This document shows positions 10,220 to 18,930 of a DNA stretch of 64,000 nt, piece by piece. The notes beneath the pieces are model-generated. The model was not told the origin of the DNA. It was given only the letters and a program-made list of their open reading frames with translations, and did not search any database. Made by a program: the position numbers and the translations under genes. Source of the stretch: Hydrogenophaga sp. BPS33 (GTDB lineage Bacteria > Pseudomonadota > Gammaproteobacteria > Burkholderiales > Burkholderiaceae_C); NCBI RefSeq assembly GCF_009859475.1, contig NZ_CP044549.1:5208001-5272000 (forward strand), written 5' to 3'. Within the stretch, counting starts at the first letter, position 1. Each line of letters starts with the position of its first letter.

Positions 10220-11311
10220 TCAGCTGCTGAACAGGAAGTTCATCACGTCGCCGTCCTTGACCACGTAGTCCTTGCCTTCGGCGCGCATCTTGCCCGCGTC
10301 CTTCGCGCCCTGCTCGCCCTTGTAGGTGAGGTAGTCGTCGAAGCCGATGGTCTGGGCGCGGATGTAACCCTTTTCGAAATCGGTGTGGATCACGCCCGCC
10401 GCTTGCGGGCCGGTGTCGCCGACGTGGATGGTCCAGGCGCGCACCTCCTTCACGCCGGCGGTGAAGTAGGTCTGCAAGCCGAGCAACTGGTAGGCCGCGC
10501 GGATCAGGCGGTTGAGGCCCGGCTCGTCCTGCCCCAGCTCCTTCAGGAATTCGAGCCGGTCGGCATCGTCCATCTCGGAGAGCTCGGCCTCGATCTTGGC
10601 GCAGATGGCGACCACGGGCGCGTTCTGCCTGGCGGCGAATTCCTTCAGGCGATCGAGCAAGGGGTTGTTCTCGAAACCGTCTTCCGACACGTTGGCCACG
10701 AACATCGCCGGCTTGGCGGTGATCAGGAAGAACTGCTTGAGCTGGGCCTGTTCTTCCTTGCTGAAGTCGATGGTGCGCACCGGCTGGGTGTCGTTGAGCG
10801 CGGCCTGGCATTTCTCCAGAATCGCCACTTGCTTGATCGATTCCTTGTCGCCCGAGCGCGCGGTCTTGCTCACGCGGTGCAGGGCTTTTTCCACCGCTGC
10901 CAGGTCGGCCAGGCAGAGTTCGGTCTGGATCACTTCGATGTCGGCGATCGGGTCGACCTTGTTGGCGACGTGGATCACATTGGGGTCTTCGAAGCAGCGC
11001 ACCACGTTGACGATGGCGTCGGTCTCGCGGATGTGCGCGAGAAACTTGTTGCCCAGGCCTTCACCCGTGCTGGCGCCGGCCACCAGGCCCGCGATGTCCA
11101 CGAACTCCACGATGGCCGGCACGATGCGCTCGGGCTTGACGATCTCGGCGAGCTTGTGCAGGCGCGGATCGGGCACCTCCACCACGCCGGTGTTGGGCTC
11201 AATGGTGCAGAAGGGGTAGTTCTCGGCCGCGATGCCGGCCTTGGTCAGCGCGTTGAAAAGGGTGGACTTGCCGACGTTGGGCAGGCCCACGATGCCGCAT
11301 TGGAGGCTCAT
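10220..11311 (-). CDS. ychF: Redox-regulated ATPase YchF (Obg-family, OLA1 type)
   Basis: 363 aa, normal YchF length. P-loop GLPNVGKST at residues 9-17, the switch region [17 protein letters not shown], NxxE-type nucleotide motif (ANVSED) in place of the G-protein NKxD, and a C-terminal TGS domain ending in FLFSS. YchF is an ATPase associated with ribosomes and stress responses. ATG at 11311 has AAGGAA upstream. A diverged, inverted copy of part of this gene lies just upstream (11329-11403). Confidence 0.97.
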   Translation of the reverse strand: MSLQCGIVGLPNVGKSTLFNALTKAGIAAENYPFCTIEPNTGVVEVPDPRLHKLAEIVKPERIVPAIVEFVDIAGLVAGASTGEGLGNKFLAHIRETDAIVNVVRCFEDPNVIHVANKVDPIADIEVIQTELCLADLAAVEKALHRVSKTARSGDKESIKQVAILEKCQAALNDTQPVRTIDFSKEEQAQLKQFFLITAKPAMFVANVSEDGFENNPLLDRLKEFAARQNAPVVAICAKIEAELSEMDDADRLEFLKELGQDEPGLNRLIRAAYQLLGLQTYFTAGVKEVRAWTIHVGDTGPQAAGVIHTDFEKGYIRAQTIGFDDYLTYKGEQGAKDAGKMRAEGKDYVVKDGDVMNFLFSS

Positions 11312-11328
11312 GGAATTTCCTTGTAAAT

Positions 11329-11403
11329 CAACCCCTCTTGCACTATCGAGCCCCGCACCGGCGTGGTGGAGGTGCCCGATCCGCGTTTGCAGTCGCTGGC
11401 CGA
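11329..11403 (+). pseudogene. Remnant of a second ychF gene, opposite orientation
   Basis: Plus-strand translation from 11329 gives [18 protein letters not shown] followed by RLQSLAE. This matches YchF residues around 35-60 ([19 protein letters not shown], then RLHKLAE). Thirty bases (11356-11385) are identical to the reverse complement of 11163-11192, while the flanks differ at both synonymous and amino-acid-changing sites. The homology stops abruptly at about 11403 and one codon is missing near its left end. It is an isolated fragment with no start or stop of its own, left by a recombination or replacement event. Confidence 0.7.
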
Positions 11404-11770
11404 AGATCGCTTCGATCCGGGTGTCGGCAAGTCTGTTTTCAGAGGACGTTGTCCTCGTTTTGCCAAGGGGAAACTGGTGCCGATTGTACTGATCAGCGAA
11501 TCTTTGCTTCGCCGCAGCTCGGTGACTGATGGGCGCATTCTGCGTGACCGCGTGTTGAGCGGCTTGCGGTCATCGATAGCGAATTCGCCCGCTGGAGTCT
11601 GTGGTGAAAAAAGCGGACCTCAAGGTGGACTGACACCGGTGCGTTGCTTTCCGACCTGACGGATGCAAGGAAAGGGCAACGAGAAGCGATGAAAGAAATG
11701 GATAGCGCACTCCTTGCTCGGTCGGCACGCCGACAATATGAACCAATGATCTGCCCACCGGCGAGGACAA
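11404..11770. other. Less GC-rich spacer with no recognisable gene
   Basis: Between the ychF remnant and the terminator at 11776, the base composition is visibly poorer in GC than the flanking genes. The short open frames here match nothing I recognise and lack family motifs. It may be residue of the same event that left the ychF fragment. Confidence 0.5.
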
Positions 11771-11775
11771 TAAAA

Positions 11776-11799
11776 AAACCGGCTGAGCCGGTTCTTTTA
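11776..11799 (-). terminator. Rho-independent terminator of the first RRM gene
   Basis: Read on the minus strand: AACCGGC-TCA-GCCGGTT followed directly by TTTTTT. A seven-pair, GC-rich stem with a three-base loop plus U-run, 20-40 bases after the stop of the RRM gene ending at 11820. Confidence 0.9.
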
Positions 11800-11819
11800 T
11801 TCGGTGAATTTAGTCGAAT

Positions 11820-12170
11820 TCAGTAACGGCCACCACCATGACCGCCATTGCCGTAGCCGACATCAGCGCGCGAGGTCGCCTTGAAACCGTCGGCGCTATA
11901 GCCCCCTGAATCACGGCTCTCTTCGCGAGGACGGGCCATGTTCACGACGATCGAGCGCCCATCCACGGACATGCCGTTCAACTCTTTGATCGCGGCCTGG
12001 GCAACATCCGCAGACACCATTTCTACAAAACCGAAGCCTTTGGACCGGCCGGTTTCGCGGTCCATCATGACCTTGGCGGAGAGAACGCCGCCGTACTCGG
12101 CGAAGTTGCGCTCCAGGCTGGGACCGGTCACAGAATAGGGCAGGTTGCCCACGTAGATTTTGCTGCTCAT
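11820..12170 (-). CDS. Small RRM-domain RNA-binding protein (cold-shock RNP type), copy 1
   Basis: 116 aa. A single RRM with RNP2 IYVGNL (residues 5-10) and RNP1 KGFGFVEM (44-51), followed by a Gly-rich, charged tail ending GGHGGGRY. Such glycine-tailed single-RRM proteins of cyanobacteria and proteobacteria bind RNA and are often induced by cold or stress. Start is ATG 12170 (MSSKIYVGNL); the frame extends upstream but without RRM sequence. A paralogue lies upstream at 12723-13016, separated by 550 bases without a gene. Confidence 0.93.
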   Translation of the reverse strand: MSSKIYVGNLPYSVTGPSLERNFAEYGGVLSAKVMMDRETGRSKGFGFVEMVSADVAQAAIKELNGMSVDGRSIVVNMARPREESRDSGGYSADGFKATSRADVGYGNGGHGGGRY

Positions 12171-12722
12171 GGAAGAGCCTTTCTCAAGGATGGTGCGCAA
12201 CGATGGCCGCACCGAAGGAACTGGATGGAATGGCATCCCGACAAACGGGAAGGCCTGCATGAATCTGCGTCAAGCAGACCATCAAATAGCAGGGGGATGC
12301 ACCATGCTCGTTTGCAGCCAACCCTGGGTGACTGCAAACATCCGCGCGGCCTCGCGCGAGTCGAACAACTTGTCCAAGCGGAATATGCGGCAGTAGCTGC
12401 CGTTACCCCGGGACCGAAGGAGCGAGAACGAGGCGCGGAAGCGGCCGCAGTCGGACGGGTGTGTCGCGGGCGAAACGACGTACTGGCCCATGGAAATAGA
12501 GGACGGTGTAATTTAGAGCATTCAGAGTCACAGGCTCGAAAAGGCCTGCGTGAGCATCAGGGACTTGGTCGGCTGCAGCTCGGCAGACCAACTGGGCGAC
12601 CAAGGTCGCGAAAAGTGCATCAATCGGACAGCTGCCGCAGAGCATCCGTCGGATATAGCGACCAACAGAAGCTTTTACGGCACAGAGCATGCGAAGCACG
12701 CCCTGGATTGCGCTGCAGATGA
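12171..12722. other. Gene-poor interval upstream of RRM gene 1
   Basis: About 550 bases with no protein-coding frame I can support. The longest minus-strand frame (12403-12699) has no recognisable motif. The interval probably carries the promoter and 5' leader of the copy 1 gene. I see no convincing -35/-10 pair and no strong terminator for copy 2. Confidence 0.5.
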
Positions 12723-13016
12723 TTAGTAACGACTGCCGCCGTAGCCGCCAGCACGGGGCGAGCGCGCCTCCATTGGCTTGGCAATGTTCACGACCATGTC
12801 ACGACCGCCGAAGTCCTGACCATGCAGCGCCTCGACGGCGGCATTGGCTTCGGCAACGCTGGACATCTCGACAAAACCGAAGCCCTTTGAGCGGCCACTG
12901 TCGCGGTCCATGATGACCTTGGCGCTATTGACAGACCCGAACTCACCGAAGGTGCGCTGCATGTCGCTGTCGTTGAAAGCATAGGGCAGGTTGCCCACGT
13001 AGAGTTTGTTTTCCAT
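12723..13016 (-). CDS. Small RRM-domain RNA-binding protein, copy 2
   Basis: 97 aa paralogue of the neighbouring protein. RNP2 LYVGNL (5-10) and RNP1 KGFGFVEM (44-51) occupy the same positions, and the linker SAKVIMDRDSGRS is close to copy 1. The Gly/Arg tail is shorter but also ends in an RY dipeptide (GGYGGSRY). ATG at 13016 is preceded by GGAG about eight bases upstream. Likely an RNA chaperone-type protein; target RNAs unknown. Confidence 0.93.
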   Translation of the reverse strand: MENKLYVGNLPYAFNDSDMQRTFGEFGSVNSAKVIMDRDSGRSKGFGFVEMSSVAEANAAVEALHGQDFGGRDMVVNIAKPMEARSPRAGGYGGSRY

Positions 13017-13370
13017 GATGTCTCCATTGAGGAAGTGCCGCGCAGCGGCATGCCACGCGGTGCGTAACGCAGAGAGCATCGAGGGGAATTCAGACGACGA
13101 CGCGGCGGATGTCAAATACGCCGGAGGGAGAAAGCAAGACCTGAAGAGCGATGAACTGTATAACGTTCAGCGACGCGCAGACTAACACTTCGTGAGCATT
13201 TGCGCAATGCGGCTGCACTTTCATCGCGACTGGGGCCGCGAATCGACCCGCGATGGCACCTCGCCGAGCTCGCACCCGGCCGTTACGTGCCGGGATGGAC
13301 CGATCTGATTCGTGAGGACGCGGCCCCGTTTCAGCCTCAGGGGAAACAGCCGGCCATTGCACCGACCGGG
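13017..13370. other. Leader region of RRM gene 2; no gene seen
   Basis: About 350 bases between RRM gene 2 and the 3' end of the racemase gene. Open frames present here are reverse-strand artefacts without motifs. It presumably holds the promoter of RRM gene 2 and the end of the racemase transcript. Confidence 0.5.
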
Positions 13371-14111
13371 TCACACGACACCGGGAGCCTCGCTCCCGTG
13401 GAGCGCGCTGCGCGACCATTCGACCGCACGCCTGGCCAGCGCGGCGGTGGCGTCGATCGTGGGCAGGGGCGCGTTCTGGTCGTTGAGGACCACCGGAATC
13501 TCGGTACAGCCCAGGACAACCGCCGCTGCGCCGCGCTGGTGCAGCGCGCAGGCCGCCCGCAGCAACAGATCGCGACCTTCATCGAGTCGACCGGCCTTGA
13601 CGGCGGCGATGCCGGGCGACACGCACTGGCGGATGTCCCACCCCGTCGGAAGGATCCACTCCACCACCCGGCCATCGGGCGCGCAAGCGTGCTTGCCGTA
13701 AAGGCCCGATGCCAGGGTGGCTTGCGTCGCCAGCAGCCCGATCCGCAGACGAGCGCCGCAGGTCGCCAAAGCCTCCTCCATCACGGCCTCAACCATGTGC
13801 AGCATGGGAATTCCCATCGCCGTCTGGAGGTCCTCGAACCAGATGTGGGCCGTGTTGCAAGGGATGACGATGACCCCCGCGCCTGCCGCCTCCAAGCGTT
13901 TCGCGCAGGCAAGCATCGCCGGCAAAGGCGATGCCCCTCTTCCCTGGAACGCCTGTGTGCGGTCGGGGATCTGGGGGATGGCGCTGATGAGCGCGGGCAC
14001 ATGCTCCTGGTCCCGTGTCGCAGGCGTTGCCGCCAGCAACTTCTGCATGAAGTCGACGGTGGCCAGCGGCCCCATGCCGCCCAGCACACCGATCAAGCCC
14101 GGCAACACCAT
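13371..14111 (-). CDS. Aspartate/glutamate racemase family protein
   Basis: 246 aa from ATG 14111 (MVLPGLIGVLGG); a TTG at 14120 overlapping the upstream stop is an alternative. The two catalytic cysteines of cofactor-independent racemases are present: Cys85 in IPCNTAH and Cys202 in LGCTEIP. GVLGGMGPLATVDF at the N-terminus matches the aspartate racemase (RacX/YgeA) branch. It is expected to interconvert L- and D-amino acids in the cytoplasm. It follows the M81 peptidase gene directly, and a divergent LysR gene flanks the pair, suggesting a small catabolic operon. Confidence 0.9.
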   Translation of the reverse strand: MVLPGLIGVLGGMGPLATVDFMQKLLAATPATRDQEHVPALISAIPQIPDRTQAFQGRGASPLPAMLACAKRLEAAGAGVIVIPCNTAHIWFEDLQTAMGIPMLHMVEAVMEEALATCGARLRIGLLATQATLASGLYGKHACAPDGRVVEWILPTGWDIRQCVSPGIAAVKAGRLDEGRDLLLRAACALHQRGAAAVVLGCTEIPVVLNDQNAPLPTIDATAALARRAVEWSRSALHGSEAPGVV

Positions 14112-14116
14112 GGCGT

Positions 14117-15610
14117 TCAAGGCGCGAAGCGCTCGCGGCCGAAGGGATAGAAATCGGCCAGCCGCAGGTGCTGGTAGGGCAGTGCCTCCAGGCGCGTGGT
14201 GCCCAGGAACGGCTGTTCAGGCTGCACCAGCAGAATGCAGGGAGAGAACCCGCTGTCGTGAAAGCCTCGGCGAAAATGGACGCGGGACTTGATGACGAAG
14301 ACGTCGAAGTCGCTCAGTTGAAAACCCATCTTCTCGAGCTGCGAGGGTTCGACAATCTGCATCAGGAAAGCACTCACGACCAGCACGTTGCCCTCGCCAA
14401 ACCCCACCGCCACCCATGTCCCGAGGCCGCGGCCGTCACCGCCGGGCAGCCCTTCGCCGACCGCCAGCACGGTGCCCGAGATGCGCACGGGCTCCCCCGA
14501 GGAGGCATCGGCCATGCCGCCCACGGCTTCGTCGAACCGATCGCCCGGCTGCACGCCTTCGGCAACGAGCCTGCCCACCAGCTTGCCGTCGGCCACCGAC
14601 GCGATGAGCACACGCTTCATCGACCGCTCCAGCAGGCGCTTCAACACCCAGGTCGCGTGTCCCGAGCGGTCGCTGTGATCGGCGATGACGATCGGCACGG
14701 CCCCTTGCTCCACTGCTGCGCCGGCCATGGCCACGCCCTCGTCGATGCCGTGCACCTGGGCGGCCGACACCAGCGCCTCGCGCTGGCGCCACACGAACGA
14801 TGCCATGTCCCGGGCGATGCACTGGGCCAGCGCCAGATCGCCATCGGTGGTCACCTGCACCGCCATGCCGGCGTCGGGCGTGTCCGCCCAGGGAAAGCCG
14901 AAGAACACATTCACGAAACTGTCCGGTTGGCGGGCCTCCCAGACCAAGGCGCGCTGGACCACATCCATCCACGGCGGCGCGCCCGTCCACTGCACCACCG
15001 TGGGCGAGAGGATGGGCACCTTGATGCATGCCACCTGCGGGACGTAAGTGCCACGGATGGCGCGCACCAGGGTGCGCGCGGCGCGCTCACCTTGCAGGTG
15101 CATGTCGTAATGCGGGTAGTACTTCGCGCAGAATCCGAGGTCGGCCGACGCGAAGAAGGCCTCGTCCTCGTTGCCGTGCGGATCGAACGTGGCGGCGATG
15201 GTGGCCGCCCGGCCCACCGCGTGGCGCACGCGCGCCGCGAGTTCTGCCTCGGGCCGGGCAACGCCGCGCACGGCCATGGCACCGTGGAGCGCCATGTAGA
15301 CGCCGTCGAACGGACCTTGTGCGGTCAACGCCCGCACCATGATGCCGGCGAAGTGTTCGAACGCCTCGCGGGCGATCCAGCCGGAACCGGTGCCGGTCTT
15401 GGGGAACAAGGGCGACTCGATGCCCACCAGCTCGACGTCCGCGAACTCCCGCGCGCAGCGCACGAACCCCGCCATGCTCGCGTTGGACCTCGTGGACAGC
15501 AGCGCTTCCCCCTTGCAAGGCGAGCCGGGGTAGAGGAAGTCGTCGGTGGTGGTGTCGTTGGAGAGAAAGGTGACCGTCTCGTGCATGAAGGTCAGTACGG
15601 CGATTCTCAT
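14117..15610 (-). CDS. M81-family metallopeptidase (MlrC / microcystinase C-like)
   Basis: 497 aa from ATG 15610. N-terminal MRIAVLTFMHET with the conserved His-Glu (10-11), MALHGAM, the DPHGNEDEAF metal motif and ADHSD further on, matching the two-domain M81/MlrC family. MlrC hydrolyses short linear peptides derived from microcystin, but most homologues are in organisms that do not degrade microcystin and have unknown substrates. The usual DNPGGG loop reads DRSGHAT here, so substrate may differ. Paired with the racemase gene. Confidence 0.85.
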   Translation of the reverse strand: MRIAVLTFMHETVTFLSNDTTTDDFLYPGSPCKGEALLSTRSNASMAGFVRCAREFADVELVGIESPLFPKTGTGSGWIAREAFEHFAGIMVRALTAQGPFDGVYMALHGAMAVRGVARPEAELAARVRHAVGRAATIAATFDPHGNEDEAFFASADLGFCAKYYPHYDMHLQGERAARTLVRAIRGTYVPQVACIKVPILSPTVVQWTGAPPWMDVVQRALVWEARQPDSFVNVFFGFPWADTPDAGMAVQVTTDGDLALAQCIARDMASFVWRQREALVSAAQVHGIDEGVAMAGAAVEQGAVPIVIADHSDRSGHATWVLKRLLERSMKRVLIASVADGKLVGRLVAEGVQPGDRFDEAVGGMADASSGEPVRISGTVLAVGEGLPGGDGRGLGTWVAVGFGEGNVLVVSAFLMQIVEPSQLEKMGFQLSDFDVFVIKSRVHFRRGFHDSGFSPCILLVQPEQPFLGTTRLEALPYQHLRLADFYPFGRERFAP

Positions 15611-15794
15611 GCTTCGGTCATTCGATGGCCGCGCCACTCTTCTGGATGAACGCCCACACCGAATTCACGTCGTTTCATCGAACACTCCAATGAAAAAAAA
15701 TCGTTCCGGCCATGCCGCCGCTGAAACAGAATGCTAGGCCGACACCTCGCCGATTTCCAACGACTTCCACGCATGGAATGCATACCCGATCGTC

Positions 15795-16724
15795 ATGAAA
15801 CGTAGCCTGCACGCCGCACTGCCGTCGCTCGACACCCTCATCGTCTTTGAACACGCGGCGGCGGAGCTGAGCTTCACCAAGGCGGGCGAACACCTCGGCC
15901 TGACACAGAGCGCGGTCAGCCGCCAGATCCTTGATCTGGAAGCCTTGCTGGGCATCGAGCTGTTCTCTCGGCAGAAGCGGGCCCTGTCCCTGACGCCCGC
16001 CGGCACCGAGTTCCGCGAACTCGTCAGGCCTTCCGTGCAAGGGCTACAGGAAGCCGTGCTGGCCATGCGCATGCGCATGTCCCCCAGCAACGTGGTGAAC
16101 ATCTCGGTGGCCGCGAGCTTCTGCAACCTCTGGTTCATTCCCAACCTGCCGCGCTACTACCAGGAAGCCGTGGGCGCGCAGGTCAACGTGGTGCCCCACG
16201 TGGGCCAGGTGTCGTTCAAGAACCGGGGCAGCGATGCGGCCGTCGTGAGTTCCATCGGGCCGCCGCCCCACTGCTGCAGCATGAAGCTCATCGATCTGGC
16301 CTTGATTCCCTACGCCTCCGCGGCCTTGATGAAGAAGCTCGGCGTGCAGCGGTTCGAGGACTTCGACACCATTCCAGCGCTTCAGTTGATCGAGAGCAGC
16401 GGCCTCTGGTCACAGTACTTCGCGCACGTGGGCTGGCCTCAATCGCGCGTGAACTATTCGGGCACGAACGGCCTGCATCTGTTGAACTACGAAGCCGCCG
16501 TGGCCGGCCTGGGCGTGGCCCTGCTGCCCCCGGAATTCGTCGTGCCCGGCGAGCAGCACAGCGGGCTGCTTCCGCTGCACGATGCGATGCTGACCATCTC
16601 GAGGTCGTACTACTACTGCTGGCCCGAAGGCAGCGAGAAGCAGGAAGCGGTGGCGTCGCTGGGGGCCTGGCTCCAGCGCGAAGTCCACCTCGCAAGGCAG
16701 CGCCGCAGCCGCCTGCCAGGGTGA
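15795..16724 (+). CDS. LysR-family transcriptional regulator (GcvA-like)
   Basis: 309 aa. N-terminal winged HTH (residues about 10-70: FEHAAAELSFTKAGEHLGLT, then QSAVSRQILDLE) and C-terminal periplasmic-binding-protein-like effector domain. Proteins of the GcvA/AmpR branch share the LTPAGTEF element. Divergent from the M81-racemase operon with a 184-base gap, the usual LysR arrangement, so it probably controls that operon. Effector unknown. Confidence 0.92.
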   Translation: MKRSLHAALPSLDTLIVFEHAAAELSFTKAGEHLGLTQSAVSRQILDLEALLGIELFSRQKRALSLTPAGTEFRELVRPSVQGLQEAVLAMRMRMSPSNVVNISVAASFCNLWFIPNLPRYYQEAVGAQVNVVPHVGQVSFKNRGSDAAVVSSIGPPPHCCSMKLIDLALIPYASAALMKKLGVQRFEDFDTIPALQLIESSGLWSQYFAHVGWPQSRVNYSGTNGLHLLNYEAAVAGLGVALLPPEFVVPGEQHSGLLPLHDAMLTISRSYYYCWPEGSEKQEAVASLGAWLQREVHLARQRRSRLPG

Positions 16725-16737
16725 AGGGCAACAGGCC

Positions 16738-17643
16738 CTAATCGAACTTCCAGTCCGCGCTCACGGCCTGTCCCACGCGCAGCATCTGCGCATCGCCTTC
16801 GACCACGATCGCGTTCATGCCGAAGGTAATGCCGCCGTTGACCCGCGGGTCCTGGCGGTAGGTCTGCAGGGTGTCGTTCACCTCGGGGCTGGAGCGCGCA
16901 GTGGCCGGGTCAATGTTGGGAATGGGGCAGCGCGCGCACGGCTTCACCGGCTCGATCACGGCCCGCGCGCCCTCGCCGGTGGCGATGTGCAGCGCGCCGA
17001 TGCGGTCTTCGTCGTGCGCCTCCACCCCCGCCAGCACGAGGTTGGGCCGGAAGCGCTCCATCACCACCGGCGCGTGGCCGCTGGCCGCCAGGCGCGCATT
17101 GAGATCGCCGAGGGACGCGGTGCTGGTCACCAGCAGGCTGAAGCCGTCGGCAAACTGCGTGATGGCCTCGCGCCCGCCGGTCCATCGGAGGCTGCTCACG
17201 CGCCGCACCTCGGGATCGAAGCGCGCCAGGCGCAGCCGCTTCAGGTTCGGCGGCGCATCCGGCCCCAGAAAGTCGCTGAACCATTGCGCGGCCACGTCGC
17301 CCATGTCGCAGGCCATCACCTCGTCGTCCCACACGCGCACCTTCAACGGCCCCTCGGCCGCGTCCAGCTCCAGATGCAGCGCCAGCATGCCGGGCGCGCG
17401 CACCACCAGTTGCCCCATCTTGAACGCGGTCTGGATCAGCGCCATGCGCGGCAGTTCGCGTTGCGACACAAAATCGCCATGCGCATCGACCACCATCCAG
17501 GCCCGGTCGTAGAGCAGGCCGGTCTCGGTGAGCTCGGCCTCGCGCAGGCGGATGCCGGCGCACGACTTGATGGGATACACCCACAGCTCGGCGATAGTGG
17601 CCTGAACGTCGGTGGGCGCGTTGGAGCGGCTGTCTGTGCTCAT
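16738..17643 (-). CDS. MOSC-domain protein (YcbX-like)
   Basis: 301 aa from ATG 17643 (MSTDSRSNAP). An N-terminal MOSC beta-barrel domain (IAELWVYPIKSCAGI onward) is followed by the MOSC domain with the conserved Cys region KPCARCPIPNIDP. YcbX-type proteins bind a molybdenum cofactor and detoxify N-hydroxylated compounds. Unlike E. coli YcbX there is no C-terminal 2Fe-2S ferredoxin domain; the protein ends at VGQAVSADWKFD. Divergent from the UbiH-like gene. Confidence 0.88.
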   Translation of the reverse strand: MSTDSRSNAPTDVQATIAELWVYPIKSCAGIRLREAELTETGLLYDRAWMVVDAHGDFVSQRELPRMALIQTAFKMGQLVVRAPGMLALHLELDAAEGPLKVRVWDDEVMACDMGDVAAQWFSDFLGPDAPPNLKRLRLARFDPEVRRVSSLRWTGGREAITQFADGFSLLVTSTASLGDLNARLAASGHAPVVMERFRPNLVLAGVEAHDEDRIGALHIATGEGARAVIEPVKPCARCPIPNIDPATARSSPEVNDTLQTYRQDPRVNGGITFGMNAIVVEGDAQMLRVGQAVSADWKFD

Positions 17644-17724
17644 GGAAACGGGCATCGGTCGGGAATGAGGGCCGGGGATCGCCCCGCGAAGGCCCGGATT
17701 GTGCCCTGCTCCTAGAATCCCCGC

Positions 17725-18894
17725 ATGAACTTCCCCGCACCCCGCCCCGGCTCCGGCCGGCGTTTTGACGTCGCCATCCGCGGGGCCGGCGTGGTGGGCC
17801 AGGCCCTGGCCCTGCTGCTGGCCAAAGACCGGCTGCGCGTGGCCCTCGTGGGCACCCCCCGCAGCCCCCAGGACACCCCCGACGTGCGCGCCTACGCGCT
17901 CAACGCCGCCTCGCGCGACCTGCTGCGTACGGTGCGCGCCTGGCCCGATACCGATCCGGCCGACAGCCGCACGCCGCCGATCACACCGGTGAGCGCCATG
18001 CAGGTCTGGGGCGACGACGGTGGCGAGCTGCAATTTTCGGCCGACGAACAAGGCGCCGATGCGCTCACCTGGATCGTCGACGTGCCCGCGCTCGAACAGC
18101 GGCTGAACGACGCGATCGGCTTCCAGAGCGGCATCGAACGCATGGCCGAAGCCCCGCCCGCCGCGCTCACCGTGGTGTGCGAAGGCAAGCGCAGCCGCAC
18201 GCGCGAGGAACTCGGCCTGGAGTTCGAGGTGCGGCCCTATCCGCACAAGGCCGTGGCGGCCCGCCTGCACTGCGAGCAACCGCACGGCGGCATCGCCCGC
18301 CAGTGGTTTTCGAAGGGCGAGGTGATGGCCCTGCTGCCGCTGGGCGGCCCGTTCGGGAACTCCGTGGCGCTGGTGTGGTCTGTTCCTGCAGAACAGGCCG
18401 ACGCCTGGCTGCAAGCCGACCCCACCACCTTCACCCAGGCCGTACAGGCGCGATGCGCCCAGGCCCTGGGCCACATGCACATGGAAAGCCCCGCCCAGGC
18501 CTGGCCTCTCGAACTCGCCCGCGCGCAGCGCTGGATCGCGCGCACCGCCCAAGGTGGCGTGGCCTTGGCGGGCGATGCGGCACACACCATGCACCCGCTG
18601 GCCGGCCAGGGCCTCAATGTGGGACTGGCCGACGCGGCCGAACTCGCGCGCGTGCTGCAGGCGCGCGAGTACTGGCGCGAGCTGGGCGACCTCAAGTTGC
18701 TGCGCCGATACGAACGCGCGCGCGCCGCCGAAGTGAGCGCCATGGGCTGGGTGACCGATGGCCTCTTCGGCCTGTTCTCGCACGGCGATGCGCGCGTGCA
18801 AGCCTTGCGCAATTGGGGCCTCTCTGGCTTCGACCGCAGCGGCCCGCTCAAACACTGGATCGCGCGGCAGGCCATGGGCCAGCCGCGTGTCTGA
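17725..18894 (+). CDS. UbiH/UbiF/COQ6-family FAD monooxygenase
   Basis: 389 aa. FAD-binding GAGVVGQALALLL near the N-terminus and the second FAD motif GDAAHTMHPLAGQGLNVGL, diagnostic for ubiquinone-biosynthesis hydroxylases. It would hydroxylate the aromatic ring of a ubiquinone precursor at the membrane; which position cannot be told from sequence alone. It is followed after 36 bases by dsbC. Confidence 0.88.
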   Translation: MNFPAPRPGSGRRFDVAIRGAGVVGQALALLLAKDRLRVALVGTPRSPQDTPDVRAYALNAASRDLLRTVRAWPDTDPADSRTPPITPVSAMQVWGDDGGELQFSADEQGADALTWIVDVPALEQRLNDAIGFQSGIERMAEAPPAALTVVCEGKRSRTREELGLEFEVRPYPHKAVAARLHCEQPHGGIARQWFSKGEVMALLPLGGPFGNSVALVWSVPAEQADAWLQADPTTFTQAVQARCAQALGHMHMESPAQAWPLELARAQRWIARTAQGGVALAGDAAHTMHPLAGQGLNVGLADAAELARVLQAREYWRELGDLKLLRRYERARAAEVSAMGWVTDGLFGLFSHGDARVQALRNWGLSGFDRSGPLKHWIARQAMGQPRV

Positions 18895-18930
18895 AACCTT
18901 GTCCCTGTCACACACCACGAAGACCCCACG

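Noticed and set aside
12403..12699. 98-codon minus-strand frame between the RRM genes
   Set aside because: No motif, no ribosome site and composition unlike neighbouring genes.
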